Shown here one piece after another: positions 47,797 through 58,206 of a DNA stretch of 64,000 nt. The translations under genes and the position numbers were made by a program. The stretch comes from Xanthomonas hortorum (lineage in GTDB: Bacteria > Pseudomonadota > Gammaproteobacteria > Xanthomonadales > Xanthomonadaceae), in the NCBI RefSeq assembly GCF_024339125.1, contig NZ_CP101417.1, positions 620,001 through 684,000 of the forward strand, given 5' to 3'. The notes under the pieces are model-generated. The model had not been told where the DNA came from and ran no database searches. It was given only the letters and a program-made list of their open reading frames with translations. The stretch's first letter is position 1; every line of letters starts with the position of its first letter.

Positions 47797-48684
47797 TCAG
47801 CGGCCCGCGTAATACGCCGGTTGCGCGATATCGGCCAGTAACCCCAGACCGCTCGGTTGCCACCCCAACTGCTGCCGCGTTGCCTCGCTGGAGGCGGGCA
47901 CATCTTCGCTGGCGAAGCCTGCAAACCAACCGAAATGCGCGGCATCGCGCGACTCTACCGGCAAGCCCAGCTTGTGCCCGATCGCTTCGGCGATCTCGCG
48001 AAATCGCACCCCGCTGTCGGCAACGGCATGGTAAGCGGCCTGACGCGTCGCACCTTCCAGCGCCAGCCGATACAGCCGGGCTGCGTCGGCAACATGCACC
48101 GCCGGCCAGCGATTGGCGCCTTCTCCGATGTAGGCCGACACGCCCTTCTCGCGCGCCAGGTCGATCAGCATCGGCACAAAGCCATGGGTTTCGCCAACGC
48201 CGTGGACCGAGGACGGCAACCGAATGGTGGCCGCACGCACGCCACGCTCACCGAGCAGGCGCGTGGCCTCATCCGAACGGCGCGGATAGGACGGATCCGA
48301 TGCAGGCAGATCGGCCTCGCTGGCGACCCGACCGAACGCACGCAACGCCGACAAGGTGGAGGTCACCAACAGCGGCTTGTCGCTGCCCTGCAGCGCGTCG
48401 CCCAGCGTGTCGATCACCAGGCGATCCTGCGCGGCATTTTCGGTATAGCGGGAAAAATCGTGATTGAAGGCCAGATGGATCACGCCATCGGCAGCGCGGG
48501 CGGCCGCACGCAGGCTGTCCAGATCGTCCAGCGTTGCGTGCAACACGTCGGCGCCTTTCGCCTGCAACGTCTGCGCTTTTTCGGGCGACCGCGCCAGACC
48601 GAGCACGCGATGCCCGTGCTGCAGCAACTCATCGACCACCGCTGTGCCCACCCAACCGGTGGCACCTGTGACGAATACATGCAT
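47797..48684 (-). CDS. NAD(P)-dependent SDR family oxidoreductase (extended/atypical epimerase-like)
   Basis: A 295-residue Rossmann protein. The nucleotide-binding motif is VFVTGATGWVGTAVVDEL at the N-terminus, i.e. GxxGxxG, and the catalytic region around Tyr is replaced by a TSTLSALRAFGR...YPRRSDEAT layout where Arg/Ser substitute the usual YxxxK, so it is an atypical member. Similar proteins are NmrA/epimerase-like oxidoreductases of unknown substrate. Divergent from the XRE regulator gene 100 bases away, which probably controls it. Confidence 0.8.
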   Translation of the reverse strand: MHVFVTGATGWVGTAVVDELLQHGHRVLGLARSPEKAQTLQAKGADVLHATLDDLDSLRAAARAADGVIHLAFNHDFSRYTENAAQDRLVIDTLGDALQGSDKPLLVTSTLSALRAFGRVASEADLPASDPSYPRRSDEATRLLGERGVRAATIRLPSSVHGVGETHGFVPMLIDLAREKGVSAYIGEGANRWPAVHVADAARLYRLALEGATRQAAYHAVADSGVRFREIAEAIGHKLGLPVESRDAAHFGWFAGFASEDVPASSEATRQQLGWQPSGLGLLADIAQPAYYAGR

Positions 48685-48784
48685 GTGGATCCACCAATTC
48701 ATGAGGAACCGGAATGCTATCGACGCCAGAGATACCCTTACAGTCGTGAGATTATCCCGGTATAGCCAATAACAGGATCGGACC

Positions 48785-49612
48785 ATGGCCGACGCCACTC
48801 TCAGTAGTTACCTGCGCGAGCGGCGCGAACGCCTGGACCCTGCCGCGCTGGGTTATCCCGGCGGCCGGCGGCGCACGCCCGGCCTGCGCCGGGAAGAAGT
48901 GGCGCAGCGCGCCAACATCAGCGCCACCTGGTACAGCTGGCTGGAACAAGGCCGCGGCGGTGCGCCCTCGGCGGGCGTGTTGAACCGCATCGCCAAGGCC
49001 TTGCTGCTCACCGATGCCGAACGCGAGCACCTGTTCCTGCTCGGGCTGGGGCGCCTGCCCGACGTGCGCTATCACCCGCCCGCCGGCGTCACCCCGCGGC
49101 TGCAACGCGTGCTCGATGCCATGGAAACCAGCCCGGCCTTCATCCGCACGGTGAGCTGGGACGTGGTCGCCTGGAACGCGGCGGCCGCGGCGGTGCTCAC
49201 CGACTACGCAACGTTGCCGTCCAGCGAACGCAATGTGTTGCGGCTGATGTTCCTGAGCCCTGCATCGCGGGTGATGAATCTGGATTGGGAAGGCGTGGCC
49301 AGATCGCTGGTCACCGTGTTCCGCGCCGATGCAGCGCGCGCCGGCGCCAACACCGCCATCGCCCCGCTGGTGGAAGAGTTGCGCAGCCGCAGCGAAGATT
49401 TCGCCCGCTTGTGGGAAGCCGGCGAGGTCAACGACCCCAGCGATGGCATCAAGCACATCCGCCATCCCATCCTGGGCGAGATGGAGATGGAGTATTCCTC
49501 CTTCGCAGTGGAGGGCCGCACCGATCTGATCCTGCTGGTATGCAATCCGGTCCACCAGGCCGACGCCGGCAGCATCCGCGCGTTGACCGGCGGAGTTGAG
49601 TCGCGCGGCTGA
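48785..49612 (+). CDS. XRE family regulator with MmyB-like ligand domain
   Basis: A 275-residue regulator. N-terminal Cro/C1 helix-turn-helix (about 5-75): RRTPGLRREEVAQRANISATWYSWLEQGRGG is the strongly conserved MmyB-type recognition region. The C-terminal domain (about 100-260) contains the MmyB ligand-binding pattern SPAFIRTVSWDVVAWNAAAAAVL and a C-terminal EYSSFAVEGRTDLILLVCNP. Such proteins bind a small molecule, possibly a fatty acid, and regulate an adjacent oxidoreductase gene; the divergent SDR gene is the likely target. Confidence 0.87.
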   Translation: MADATLSSYLRERRERLDPAALGYPGGRRRTPGLRREEVAQRANISATWYSWLEQGRGGAPSAGVLNRIAKALLLTDAEREHLFLLGLGRLPDVRYHPPAGVTPRLQRVLDAMETSPAFIRTVSWDVVAWNAAAAAVLTDYATLPSSERNVLRLMFLSPASRVMNLDWEGVARSLVTVFRADAARAGANTAIAPLVEELRSRSEDFARLWEAGEVNDPSDGIKHIRHPILGEMEMEYSSFAVEGRTDLILLVCNPVHQADAGSIRALTGGVESRG

Positions 49613-50005
49613 GCATCGAGACAACATGCAGCGCATTTACGCAGACATAGTTCCGCTGATGACTTCCAACACCTGGGTGTTTCTCTGCGTCGCTCAGGCG
49701 CTGAGGTGAGCCATGCTCCGCGCACGCAACGTCGCTGATCTCCCTGCCCGCTGCTGCCAGTCCACACGGTGCGCGGCAAACTAAACGCGCCGACACAATT
49801 GAGCAAACGGCCGCACGGCACCAGTCGACGGGCAACGTTCAAGTGCCTACCGCGAAAATGCCACCACACAAGGCTCCGCGTGCTGGCTCCAGGGCAGATG
49901 ACCCGGAAATTTCAATCATCCGTTTAAAACAAGCCTAACTTCGCCTATCTGGACAGCATCGGCCACATCGCGCAGACTTCCGACCTTTCCGCTCTCCCGG
50001 ATGTC
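49613..50005. other. 393-base gap before aroQ, no gene recognised
   Basis: No supported open frame, terminator or RNA. The last 50 bases would hold the aroQ-acc promoter. The GCTGATGACTTCC...CACCTGGGTG stretch at 49656 shows no clear structure. Confidence 0.4.
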
Positions 50006-50452
50006 ATGGCCCACTTGCTGCTGTTGCATGGCCCCAACCTCAACCTGCTCGGCACCCGCGAGCCGGAGGTCTACGGGCGCACCACACTGGCGCAGATCGA
50101 TGCGGCCCTGGTGGACCGCGCGCAGGCGGCCGGGCACACGCTGGCCTGCCTGCAGTCCAATGCCGAGCACGTGCTGGTGGAGCGCATCCACGCCGCGCGC
50201 GAAGACAGCACCGCCTACATCCTGATCAACCCGGCTGCCTTCACCCACACCTCGGTGGCGCTACGCGATGCGCTGCTGGGCGTGGGCTTGCCGTTCGTGG
50301 AAATCCATCTGTCCAATCCGCATGCGCGCGAGCCATTCCGGCACCACAGCTATCTCAGCGACAAGGCCGACGGGGTGATCTGCGGCTTCGGCGCAGATAG
50401 CTACCGGCTGGCGCTGGAAGCGGCGATCGCGCGGCTGGAGCGCGACGCATGA
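50006..50452 (+). CDS. aroQ: type II 3-dehydroquinate dehydratase
   Basis: A 148-residue dodecameric dehydratase that converts 3-dehydroquinate to 3-dehydroshikimate in the shikimate pathway. The active loop [19 protein letters not shown] has Arg19 and Tyr24, and [10 protein letters not shown] and [20 protein letters not shown] supply His and Arg. Full length. Upstream of accB and accC, a linkage common in proteobacteria. Confidence 0.95.
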   Translation: MAHLLLLHGPNLNLLGTREPEVYGRTTLAQIDAALVDRAQAAGHTLACLQSNAEHVLVERIHAAREDSTAYILINPAAFTHTSVALRDALLGVGLPFVEIHLSNPHAREPFRHHSYLSDKADGVICGFGADSYRLALEAAIARLERDA

Positions 50453-50561
50453 CACCCGCATTGCCGGCGCCGACGGCGGCGCCCGCGTCCGGGCCGACGT
50501 TCTGACCCCATTCCGCCGGCAACCGCCGGCACTCCCCACCGATTCACCTCATGAGGCCCGT

Positions 50562-51047
50562 ATGGATCTCCGCAAAATCAAGAAACTGATCGACCTGCTC
50601 GAAGAATCCAATCTCGCCGAAATCGAGATCAAGGAAGGCGAAGAAAGCGTGCGTCTGGCGCGCGTGCCCAAGGGCACGACCGTGGTCAGCGCGCCGGTGC
50701 AGCAGTACGCACCCGCCCCGCTCGCGCAGGCCCCGGCCGCAGCCGCCATGCCGATGCAATCGCCCACCGAAGCCTCCACCGGCGGTGCCAAGCAGGGCCC
50801 CGCCTTGCCGGAAGGCCACGTGCTGCGCGCGCCGATGGTCGGCACGTTCTACATCTCGCCGGCCCCGGACAAGCCGGCCTTCGTCACCGTGGGCCAACAG
50901 GTCAAGGCCGGCGAAACGCTGGCGATCATCGAGGCGATGAAGATGTTCAACCCGATCGAAGCCGACGTCTCCGGCACCATCGTGGCCATCCTCGGCGAAA
51001 CCGGCCAGCCAGTGGAATTCGATCAGCCGTTGTTTGTGATCGGCTGA
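50562..51047 (+). CDS. accB: acetyl-CoA carboxylase biotin carboxyl carrier protein
   Basis: A 161-residue BCCP. The N-terminal helical region ([23 protein letters not shown]) binds the carboxylase, followed by a Pro/Ala linker (about 45-80). The biotinyl domain (about 85-161) has the MKM site in [10 protein letters not shown]; Lys127 is biotinylated. First step of fatty acid synthesis. Its gene follows aroQ by 109 bases and precedes accC by 137. Confidence 0.96.
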   Translation: MDLRKIKKLIDLLEESNLAEIEIKEGEESVRLARVPKGTTVVSAPVQQYAPAPLAQAPAAAAMPMQSPTEASTGGAKQGPALPEGHVLRAPMVGTFYISPAPDKPAFVTVGQQVKAGETLAIIEAMKMFNPIEADVSGTIVAILGETGQPVEFDQPLFVIG

Positions 51048-51184
51048 TTTGCCGGGACCGGGCTCCGGGGCCCGGGACCCGGAAGAGCGAGAGCAACGCT
51101 GACCACTGCGCGCCTTTGCTTTTCCGGGTCCCGGGTCACCGGTCCCCGGTCCCGAACACCATCCCGCGTTCGGAATCCCTCTCC

Positions 51185-52552
51185 ATGCTCGATAAAATCG
51201 TCATCGCCAACCGAGGTGAAATCGCGCTGCGCATCCTGCGCGCGTGCCACACGCTCGGCATCCGCACGGTCGCGGTGCATTCCACGGTCGACCGCAACCT
51301 CAAGCACGTGGCCATGGCCGACGAGTCGGTGTGTATCGGCCCGGCGGCCTCCAGCGACAGTTACCTCAATATCCCGGCGTTGATCGCCGCGGCCGAGGTC
51401 ACCGATGCGCAGGCCATCCATCCCGGCTACGGCTTCCTGTCGGAAAACGCCGACTTTGCCGAGCGCGTGGAAGAATCCGGCTTCATCTTCATCGGCCCCA
51501 GGGCCGACACCATTCGCCTGATGGGCGACAAGGTGGAAGCGATCCGCGCGATGAAGGCCGCCGGTGTGCCGTGCGTGCCCGGTTCGGGCGGCCCGCTGGG
51601 CGATGACATCGTGGCCAACACCAAGGTGGCGCGCGAAATCGGCTACCCGGTGATCATCAAGGCCGCCGGCGGCGGCGGCGGGCGCGGCATGCGCGTGGTG
51701 CATTCGGAGGCCGCGTTGAAGGCCGCCATCGAAACCACCAAGTCCGAAGCCAAGGCCGCTTTCAGCAACGATCAGGTCTACATGGAGAAGTTCCTGGAAA
51801 ATCCGCGTCACGTGGAAATCCAGGTGCTTGCCGATGGCCAGGGCGGTGCGATCCATCTGGGCGAACGCGATTGCTCGATGCAGCGCCGCCACCAGAAAGT
51901 GGTGGAAGAAGCGCCGGCACCGGGCATCACCGAAGAACTGCGCAACGAGATCGGCAAGGTCTGCGTGGATGCCTGCATCCGCATCGGCTACCGCGGCGCC
52001 GGCACCTTCGAATTCCTGTTCGAAGACGGGCGTTTTTACTTCATCGAAATGAACACCCGCATCCAGGTGGAGCATCCGGTCACCGAGCGCATCACCGGCA
52101 TCGATCTGGTCTGCGAGCAATTGCGCATTGCCGCCGGGCAGAAGCTCACCATCAAGCAGAGCGACATCGTGTTGCGCGGGCATGCGATCGAGTGCCGCAT
52201 CAATGCCGAGGACCCGGAAACCTTCATGCCCAACCCGGGTCTGATCACCGCGTTCCATCCGCCCGGCGGCCCCGGTGTGCGCGTGGATACGCACATCTAC
52301 GCCGGGTACAAGGTGCCGCCGAATTACGACTCGATGATCGGCAAGCTGATCGTGCACGGCCCGGATCGCGAAACCGCGATCGCGCGCATGCGCGTGGCGC
52401 TGAGCGAGATGGTGGTGGACGGCATCAAGACCAACATCCCGCTGCAGCAGCGCATCATGCGCGACAAGGGCTTCCAGGCCGGTGGGCAGAACATCCACTA
52501 TCTGGAAAAGCGCCTGGCCGAGCGCAAGAACAAGTCGATCGCGCTGGTTTGA
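51185..52552 (+). CDS. accC: acetyl-CoA carboxylase biotin carboxylase subunit
   Basis: A 455-residue ATP-grasp carboxylase that carboxylates the biotin on AccB using ATP and bicarbonate. N-terminal [20 protein letters not shown]; the glycine-rich ATP loop [14 protein letters not shown] near residues 159-172; carboxylase motif [14 protein letters not shown] near 288-301. The start at 51185 fits the family; the frame opens 69 bases earlier without support. Ends before a clear terminator. Confidence 0.97.
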   Translation: MLDKIVIANRGEIALRILRACHTLGIRTVAVHSTVDRNLKHVAMADESVCIGPAASSDSYLNIPALIAAAEVTDAQAIHPGYGFLSENADFAERVEESGFIFIGPRADTIRLMGDKVEAIRAMKAAGVPCVPGSGGPLGDDIVANTKVAREIGYPVIIKAAGGGGGRGMRVVHSEAALKAAIETTKSEAKAAFSNDQVYMEKFLENPRHVEIQVLADGQGGAIHLGERDCSMQRRHQKVVEEAPAPGITEELRNEIGKVCVDACIRIGYRGAGTFEFLFEDGRFYFIEMNTRIQVEHPVTERITGIDLVCEQLRIAAGQKLTIKQSDIVLRGHAIECRINAEDPETFMPNPGLITAFHPPGGPGVRVDTHIYAGYKVPPNYDSMIGKLIVHGPDRETAIARMRVALSEMVVDGIKTNIPLQQRIMRDKGFQAGGQNIHYLEKRLAERKNKSIALV

Positions 52553-52570
52553 TCGACGCACGCAGATAAC

Positions 52571-52600
52571 GAAAAAGCCCGGGAAACCGGGCTTTTTCGT
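52571..52600 (+). terminator. rho-independent terminator after accC
   Basis: GAAAAAGCCCGG-GAAA-CCGGGCTTTTTC, a perfect stem with an A/T border on both sides, 18 bases after the accC stop. It can also end the convergent minus-strand gene ending at 52633. Confidence 0.88.
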
Positions 52601-52632
52601 AGTTCACGCTGCTGACGCACAGACACCGCGCA

Positions 52633-53001
52633 TCACTCGCGCCGCGGCGCAGCCGGCTGCTGGCTACCCGGCACCGGCACGATGCCGCTGGACGAGGACG
52701 GGTCGACCACGGTCATGGTTTCGGTGGACCCATCCGGCCACACCACCTGGAAGGTCGCCCCGGCCGGCAATGCCGAAAACGGCATCGCACTGCTGGCGCG
52801 ATACACCGCTGCCACCTGGCTGGCGCCGTGCCGTCGCTGCTGTTCGTCGGCAGTGACCGTGGTCGACTTGACCGACAACGGCTGGTAACGGTGATCGGCG
52901 GTATCGATCATCACGATGCCAACGGCCGCTGCCGAATACGCCACGAACAACGCGACCCAGAACCAGAACTTGGCGCCATGCGCCAACCGACGGTAATTCA
53001 T
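52633..53001 (-). CDS. small membrane-anchored protein of unknown function
   Basis: A 122-residue protein with one N-terminal membrane segment (FWFWVALFVAYSAAAVGIVMI, about 12-32) and a short periplasmic domain containing VWPDGSTETMTVVD, which may be a small beta domain. The start overlaps the previous gene's stop as ATGA, so it is coupled to the 308-residue protein. No known family recognised. Confidence 0.65.
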   Translation of the reverse strand: MNYRRLAHGAKFWFWVALFVAYSAAAVGIVMIDTADHRYQPLSVKSTTVTADEQQRRHGASQVAAVYRASSAMPFSALPAGATFQVVWPDGSTETMTVVDPSSSSGIVPVPGSQQPAAPRRE

Positions 53002-53924
53002 GACTGCGCTCCCGGCTCGGACACCAGTGTATCGACCATCTCATCCACCCTGTCTGCTCCCTGCCGCGGCACCGCGGCGTCGAATACGAATGACACAAAA
53101 TCCTGTGCGCTATCGCGCGAGCAGATGCCCGCGTTGGCGCAATAACTGGTAACCAAGGTGCTTTCGGCGCTGCAATCCAGGCCCAGCCGGCACGCAGCGA
53201 CCTGCCAGGCCAGTTCGGCGAACTGATCGCCGGCCACATAGCCCTGCAGACTGTCGTCGCCACTGGCACGTGCACCCATGGCCGGGGCAAGCGCCAGATA
53301 GGCTTCCGGATCGCGCGAGGCCAGCACGCGCTGCACCAGCGCGCGCTTGTAGGTCGGCGATGTCTGCAAGGGCTCGCCCAGCGCAAGCAATGCCGCCTCG
53401 GCAGCCAGGTTGCCGGCGCGCGCGGCGGCCTGACGTTGCTGCGCAACCAACTGCGGGCTCACGCCATCGCTGGGCGCAAAGCCTGCGCAACGCTGCGCCA
53501 CGCGCTCGCGTGCCGCGTGCATCGCCACCACGCCGGGGGTGTGTTGCGCGGCAATCCATTCGCTGTCGGCAGCATAGCCGGCCGGGCTGGCCGCGTACGG
53601 CGCGCAGTAGTCGTAGACCCGGCTCAAGCGCCAACCGGCCTGCGCATCGCCGGCACGCACCTGCTGCTGCAATTGCTGCGCGTAGCGATACAGATCCGTT
53701 TGCGCATCCACGGTATCGCGATAGGGCAACTGCAAGGCGGTGCTGCGTTCGGCAGGCGCGTGTAGCGCTGGCGCAAACAAGCTTGCCTGCGTGCTGCTTG
53801 CCGGGGCCGCTATCGCTGCAGCGGGCGACTCGGTCGGTTGCGCACGCACATGCCACCACGCTGCCGCTGCCAGCGCAGCAGGAGCGAGCAACAACCAAAG
53901 ATGGCGGGCACGAGCAAGCGGCAT
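52998..53924 (-). CDS. exported or membrane-anchored protein of unknown function, paired with the 122-residue protein
   Basis: A 308-residue protein beginning with an N-terminal signal anchor (ARHLWLLLAPAALAAAAWW, about 5-23). The rest is helical with regularly spaced Ala and Leu, and five Cys in the second half (including CRLGLDCS, SYCANAGIC) that suggest disulfides in the periplasm. The pattern hints at Sel1/TPR-like helical repeats, but I cannot assign a family. The longer open frame upstream to 54230 is unsupported. Confidence 0.62.
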   Translation of the reverse strand: MPLARARHLWLLLAPAALAAAAWWHVRAQPTESPAAAIAAPASSTQASLFAPALHAPAERSTALQLPYRDTVDAQTDLYRYAQQLQQQVRAGDAQAGWRLSRVYDYCAPYAASPAGYAADSEWIAAQHTPGVVAMHAARERVAQRCAGFAPSDGVSPQLVAQQRQAAARAGNLAAEAALLALGEPLQTSPTYKRALVQRVLASRDPEAYLALAPAMGARASGDDSLQGYVAGDQFAELAWQVAACRLGLDCSAESTLVTSYCANAGICSRDSAQDFVSFVFDAAVPRQGADRVDEMVDTLVSEPGAQS

Positions 53925-54356
53925 GAACAGCAGCGACCCTGGCGCGGGAAAGCCCGCAGCGACGGCGCGGAGTCTAGCACCCGCCTCTCGCCCGCCGCGG
54001 TGCGCAAGCGGGCGCTGCCTGCGCAAACTGCGGGAAGGGCAATGCATGGAGTGATGGTCTGCGCGCGAGTTTGAAGTGAGTGACGCGCTGTGGCGATTTG
54101 GTTGCCGAGACGCAAGCGTGCGGCACGCCCTGCAGCGGGACACGCTCCGCCGAATGCACTGAAACGCCGAGCACCGCACCACCGGCGCTCGATGCGCTGC
54201 CTCGTCGATGCCGGTGCCACCCTTCGACATCGATCTTCAACCTCCGCATCGTCATTGCGCACCGATTGCCCAGACCGCCCCTTCCGCAGCTTCGCGCAAG
54301 AGCCCGCCTGCACGAATGGTCTACGATGCACGCTTTCGAATTGCCCAACTGCCACG
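53925..54356. other. 432-base divergent intergenic region, nothing assigned
   Basis: Lies between the minus-strand hypothetical gene and prmA. Promoters for both should be here. Open frames crossing it lack codon bias and are not accepted. No RNA or repeat is recognised. Confidence 0.4.
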
Positions 54357-55277
54357 ATGCCGTTTCTTGAACTGACCCTGCCCTGCTCCGATGCCACCCA
54401 GCCCCGTTACCAAAATGCGCTGGACGATATCGGCGCGCTGGCGGTGACGCTGCTCGACGCCAATGCCGATACCAGCAACGAGCGCGCCATTCTCGAACCC
54501 GGCGTTGGCGAAACGCCGATGTGGAACACGATAGTGCTGAACGCGCTGTTCGACGGCGACAGCGATGCGCTGGTGCTGCTCGCCGCACTGGAAGCGTTCG
54601 ATCCCGGGCTGGACTGGAGCCAGGTCGGGTTCCGCACGGTCGAAGACACCGATTGGGAACGTGCCTGGATGGATCAGTTCAAGCCGATGCAGTTCGGCGC
54701 GCGCACCTTCATCGTGCCGTGGAATCACGATCTGCCCGAGGCCGCGCAAGCGCCCAACGCTGCGGTAGTGCGGCTGGATCCGGGCCTGGCCTTCGGCTCG
54801 GGCACGCACCAGACCACCGCGCTGTGTCTGCGCTGGCTGGACAGCCTGGCCGGCAGCGGCGAACTGCAGGGCCGCCGCGTGCTCGATTTCGGCTGCGGTT
54901 CGGGCATTCTCGCCGTCGCCGCGCTGAAGCTGGGTGCCGCTAGCGCGGTGGGCGTGGACTACGATCCGCAGGCGGTACTGGCCACCGCCGACAATGCCGC
55001 GCGCAATGCCGTGGAGGCGCAGCTGGCGGTGTATCTGCCGCAGGACGAGCCGGTGCAGACGTATCCGGTGGTGGTGGCCAATATCCTGGCCTCGGCGCTG
55101 GATACCCTGGCCGAGACCCTGGCCGCACGTGTGGCACCCGGCGGACGGATTGCGCTGTCGGGCATCCTGCACGGCCAGGAAGACGAGCTGCTGCAACGCT
55201 ACGCGCCGTGGTTCGAGCAACTGCGCTGCGAACGCGACGAAGACTGGATGCGCATCGACGGCATACGCCGCGCCTGA
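54357..55277 (+). CDS. prmA: ribosomal protein L11 methyltransferase
   Basis: A 306-residue SAM-dependent methyltransferase that trimethylates ribosomal protein L11 at several positions. The N-terminal L11-recognition domain (about 1-60) starts [36 protein letters not shown] and [15 protein letters not shown] lead to the SAM motif [20 protein letters not shown]. The ATG at 54357 fits the family; the frame is open upstream without support. Confidence 0.94.
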   Translation: MPFLELTLPCSDATQPRYQNALDDIGALAVTLLDANADTSNERAILEPGVGETPMWNTIVLNALFDGDSDALVLLAALEAFDPGLDWSQVGFRTVEDTDWERAWMDQFKPMQFGARTFIVPWNHDLPEAAQAPNAAVVRLDPGLAFGSGTHQTTALCLRWLDSLAGSGELQGRRVLDFGCGSGILAVAALKLGAASAVGVDYDPQAVLATADNAARNAVEAQLAVYLPQDEPVQTYPVVVANILASALDTLAETLAARVAPGGRIALSGILHGQEDELLQRYAPWFEQLRCERDEDWMRIDGIRRA

Positions 55278-55289
55278 CGCATCCCGGGT

Positions 55290-55796
55290 TTACCGCAGGG
55301 GCCGGCCGGCGCGGATCTGCGCGGTGGTCAGCGCGTCGGCAACGCTGATCGCGCGCAACCGGGTCACCGTCTGCCAACCATCGCGCTGCAGCGCTTCGTT
55401 GCGCCAGCGCCCGGCGTGTCTGGCCACGCGCACGCGGAGCAATGCATCGGCCAGCAACACCACCGCCCAGGCAATGGACGATACCCACGCCTGTGCGCCG
55501 ATCATGGCCAGGCCGCCAGCCAGGCCCACGAGTAACAGGCCCAGCGCCAGCAACCGCCATTGCCGATGACGCAGCGCCCACGCGCGCGGCGCCAGTCCGG
55601 CCGACCAATGCACGCCTTCGCGCACGGCCGTCCAGTCCGCACCGCGCTGCCAGATCTGGTAACACGGCGCGCCGCGAAAGTGCGCAACAGCGGGATCCAA
55701 TGGCGAATGCGCAGGCCAGGGCGCCACCTCAGGTGGTGCCGACGGTGCTGAATCCCGTCGCGCTGGATCGAATTTGGGAGCGGCTGGCTCGACCAT
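55290..55796 (-). CDS. DUF2628-like small membrane protein
   Basis: A 168-residue protein with a disordered Pro-rich N-terminus, a PCYQIWQRGADWTAVREGVHWSAGLA segment and two membrane helices (WRLLALGLLLVGLAGGLAMIGA and WVSSIAWAVVLLADALL). The arrangement resembles DUF2628 proteins, which have no settled function. The C-terminus WRNEALQRDGWQTVTRLRA is polar. The start at 55796 (MVEPAAPKF) is chosen over 55856. Divergent from the XRE gene. Confidence 0.65.
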   Translation of the reverse strand: MVEPAAPKFDPARRDSAPSAPPEVAPWPAHSPLDPAVAHFRGAPCYQIWQRGADWTAVREGVHWSAGLAPRAWALRHRQWRLLALGLLLVGLAGGLAMIGAQAWVSSIAWAVVLLADALLRVRVARHAGRWRNEALQRDGWQTVTRLRAISVADALTTAQIRAGRPLR

Positions 55797-55848
55797 GAAC
55801 ACCTTCCTTGAGTTCGCTGTGATGTCGTCGTCATCGACACGTAGACAG

Positions 55849-55919
55849 TATCGCAAACATATGGCGATATGAAAGTTATACGAACTATCTCCCGGCGCTG
55901 CTAGAGCTATATCTCCCGG
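55849..55919. promoter_or_regulatory. candidate operator between DUF2628-like gene and XRE gene
   Basis: TATCGC-N9-GCGATA (55849-55869) is a 6-base inverted repeat, and TATCTCCCGG occurs twice (55886-55895 and 55910-55919), 24 bases apart. The divergent intergenic region next to an XRE gene is a likely autoregulatory site. Confidence 0.5.
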
Positions 55920-55945
55920 CCCTGTCTGCCATTCATCGGTGCCGT

Positions 55946-56323
55946 GTGAGCAAGCTGTACGAGCGAGTACGCGAAGCCCGCAGCTTCACCAAGCTGACCC
56001 AGGAAGCCCTGGCCGGCGAACTGGGGGTCACCCGCAGTGCCGTCGCTCAATGGGAAATGGCCGAAGGCACCGCGCCTTCGGTGGAGAATCTGATCGGCCT
56101 GGCCAAGCGCAGCGGCATGGCGTTCGAATACCTGGCCACCGGGCGCGGCGAGCGGACATTCGGCCCGCCGGTCTCGGCGATCGCCGAAGAACCCGCCCAA
56201 TACCGTCGCCTGGACGACCAGCAGCGCGTGCTGCTGTCGCGCTTCGATACGCTGGCACCGCGTCAGCGCAGTGGCTTGCTCGATCTATTGCTGGCAGAGA
56301 CCAAGACGCGTCGGCGGCGGTGA
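55946..56323 (+). CDS. XRE family transcriptional regulator
   Basis: A 125-residue regulator with a compact Cro/C1-type helix-turn-helix at about residues 5-60 (RSFTKLTQEALAGELGVTRSAVAQWEMAEGTAPSVENLIGLAKRSGMAFEYLATG split across the five helices) and a short, mostly helical C-terminus. A GTG at 55946 is the start. It probably controls itself and the divergent DUF2628-like gene. Confidence 0.85.
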   Translation: MSKLYERVREARSFTKLTQEALAGELGVTRSAVAQWEMAEGTAPSVENLIGLAKRSGMAFEYLATGRGERTFGPPVSAIAEEPAQYRRLDDQQRVLLSRFDTLAPRQRSGLLDLLLAETKTRRRR

Positions 56324-56358
56324 TTCGGGATTCGGGATTCGGGATTCGGGATTCGGGA
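56322..56358. repeat. 7-base tandem repeat GATTCGG (about 5 copies)
   Basis: GATTCGG is repeated head to tail directly after the XRE gene's stop codon, which overlaps the first unit (TGATTCGG). A similar GGATTAG type array is at 58207-58238. These short arrays are frequent between genes in xanthomonads. Confidence 0.85.
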
Positions 56359-56639
56359 AGAGCTTGCTTGTCTGCGTTTGACCAGGCAAGCCACTCCGAC
56401 AAGGACCGCTGAGTGTTGACGCTGCGATTCGAGATTCGCATTGGGAGCTCGCTCTGAGCCCGCCTGGTCTGTTGGCTGCCGCGCGTTGGCGCTTGTCCGC
56501 CGCAGCCAGAGGTGTTGCGAAAATGCAGTCAACGCCACTGCCGCGCGCGCTTCATGCAAGGCACACCTGCTGAAGCACCCGGGTTCGCCCATTGGCGTGC
56601 GCGTGGTTGAATAGGGGTCTTCCCGCTGCACGTCTGCCG

Positions 56640-57812
56640 ATGTCCGAGACTCCGCCACCGCGCCGCCCCCTGGCCACGTTTCTGCGTGCGACGCCGGCTG
56701 CCCCATCGCTGATTCCCACGCCGGCGGTGCCACCTGCCGAGCCGCCCGAGCAGCCGCTGCCGGTACCGACGCGCCAGTTGCCGCCCGCGCCATTGGCAGA
56801 GCCGGCCGCCGCGCCGCCGGCCGCGGTCGTTCCGCCGCCGGTGGCGCCGCTGGTGACAGCGCCGCGCGCCGACACGGCACGCGCGGCCACCACCACCCCA
56901 CGCAGCGATGATCGCCAAACTGCAGCAGGCGACGCCAATCCGGATCGATTGGAGTGGAACACCGCCAGCACGCGCGACGTACCCGGCGATACCGAGGAAG
57001 ACACAACGCTCGGCGCTGATGACAACCGCGATCCGATCTCTAGTTACGCCGGCACGCATTCGACTGGCGCAGTTGTCGGCAGCATCGCGGACGCAGGCCA
57101 GGAGACCGATCTCGATGCCGATGCCGATGCCGAGCAACATCTCAATTTCGATGTCGATCGCGATCCCAGACCCGACACCGCCGCCGCCCCGGCATCCGAG
57201 ACCACTCCGCAACCAGCCACCAAAGCAACCCTCAGCGATGCGGGCCACGCCGGCACCACCACCGCCGCACACTTTCAGCCACTCCCAGCCGCAGCCCAAC
57301 CCGCGCCCGCCTTCGCACGCCGCGGCTTCACCCGGCCGCGTCTGCGCGCCAGCGGGCGGCAATGGGCGCTGTTGGTCGGCTTGATCGGTTTGTTAGCGCT
57401 GCAGATCGTCATCGCCGACCGCGCGCGCCTGGCCGCGGACGCGCGCTGGCGGCCGCTGGTCGGCGCGGCCTGCGAGGTGCTGCGGTGCACGCTACCGGCG
57501 TGGCGCGAACCGGCCGCGCTGACGCTGCTCAACCGCGATGTGCGGCCGCTGCCCGCCAACCCCGGCGTGCTGCAGATCCAGGCCAGCTTCCGCAACGACG
57601 CGCGCTGGGCGCAGGCCTGGCCGTGGCTGCAGCTGTCGCTGTCGGATGCCGACGGCCGGGTGATCGGCACGCGTGTGCTGGCACCGCAGGAGTATCTGGG
57701 CCAACGCCCGGGCGCGCAGGACACGCTCGCGCCCGGCCAGGCGGTGCAGGTGGCGTTTCGCGTGCGCGAACCGGCCGCCAGCACCGCCGCCTTCAGTTTC
57801 GATTTCCGTTGA
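56640..57812 (+). CDS. DUF3426 family membrane protein
   Basis: A 390-residue protein. The N-terminal 240 residues are low complexity, rich in Pro, Ala, Thr and Asp, and the zinc-ribbon domain usual at this position in other DUF3426 proteins is missing. One membrane segment lies at about 242-260 (WALLVGLIGLLALQIVIAD), then the C-terminal DUF3426 domain (about 265-390) with CEVLRCTLPAWREP and VLAPQEYLGQ. DUF3426 proteins are typically encoded between prmA and fis, as here. Role unknown. Ends 117 bases before fis. Confidence 0.82.
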   Translation: MSETPPPRRPLATFLRATPAAPSLIPTPAVPPAEPPEQPLPVPTRQLPPAPLAEPAAAPPAAVVPPPVAPLVTAPRADTARAATTTPRSDDRQTAAGDANPDRLEWNTASTRDVPGDTEEDTTLGADDNRDPISSYAGTHSTGAVVGSIADAGQETDLDADADAEQHLNFDVDRDPRPDTAAAPASETTPQPATKATLSDAGHAGTTTAAHFQPLPAAAQPAPAFARRGFTRPRLRASGRQWALLVGLIGLLALQIVIADRARLAADARWRPLVGAACEVLRCTLPAWREPAALTLLNRDVRPLPANPGVLQIQASFRNDARWAQAWPWLQLSLSDADGRVIGTRVLAPQEYLGQRPGAQDTLAPGQAVQVAFRVREPAASTAAFSFDFR

Positions 57813-57860
57813 ACGGACGCGGCCGGCCACCGATGGCCACACGGGCGTGGCGAGCGATGA

Positions 57861-58202
<342 letters not shown>

Positions 58203-58206
58203 CGCC

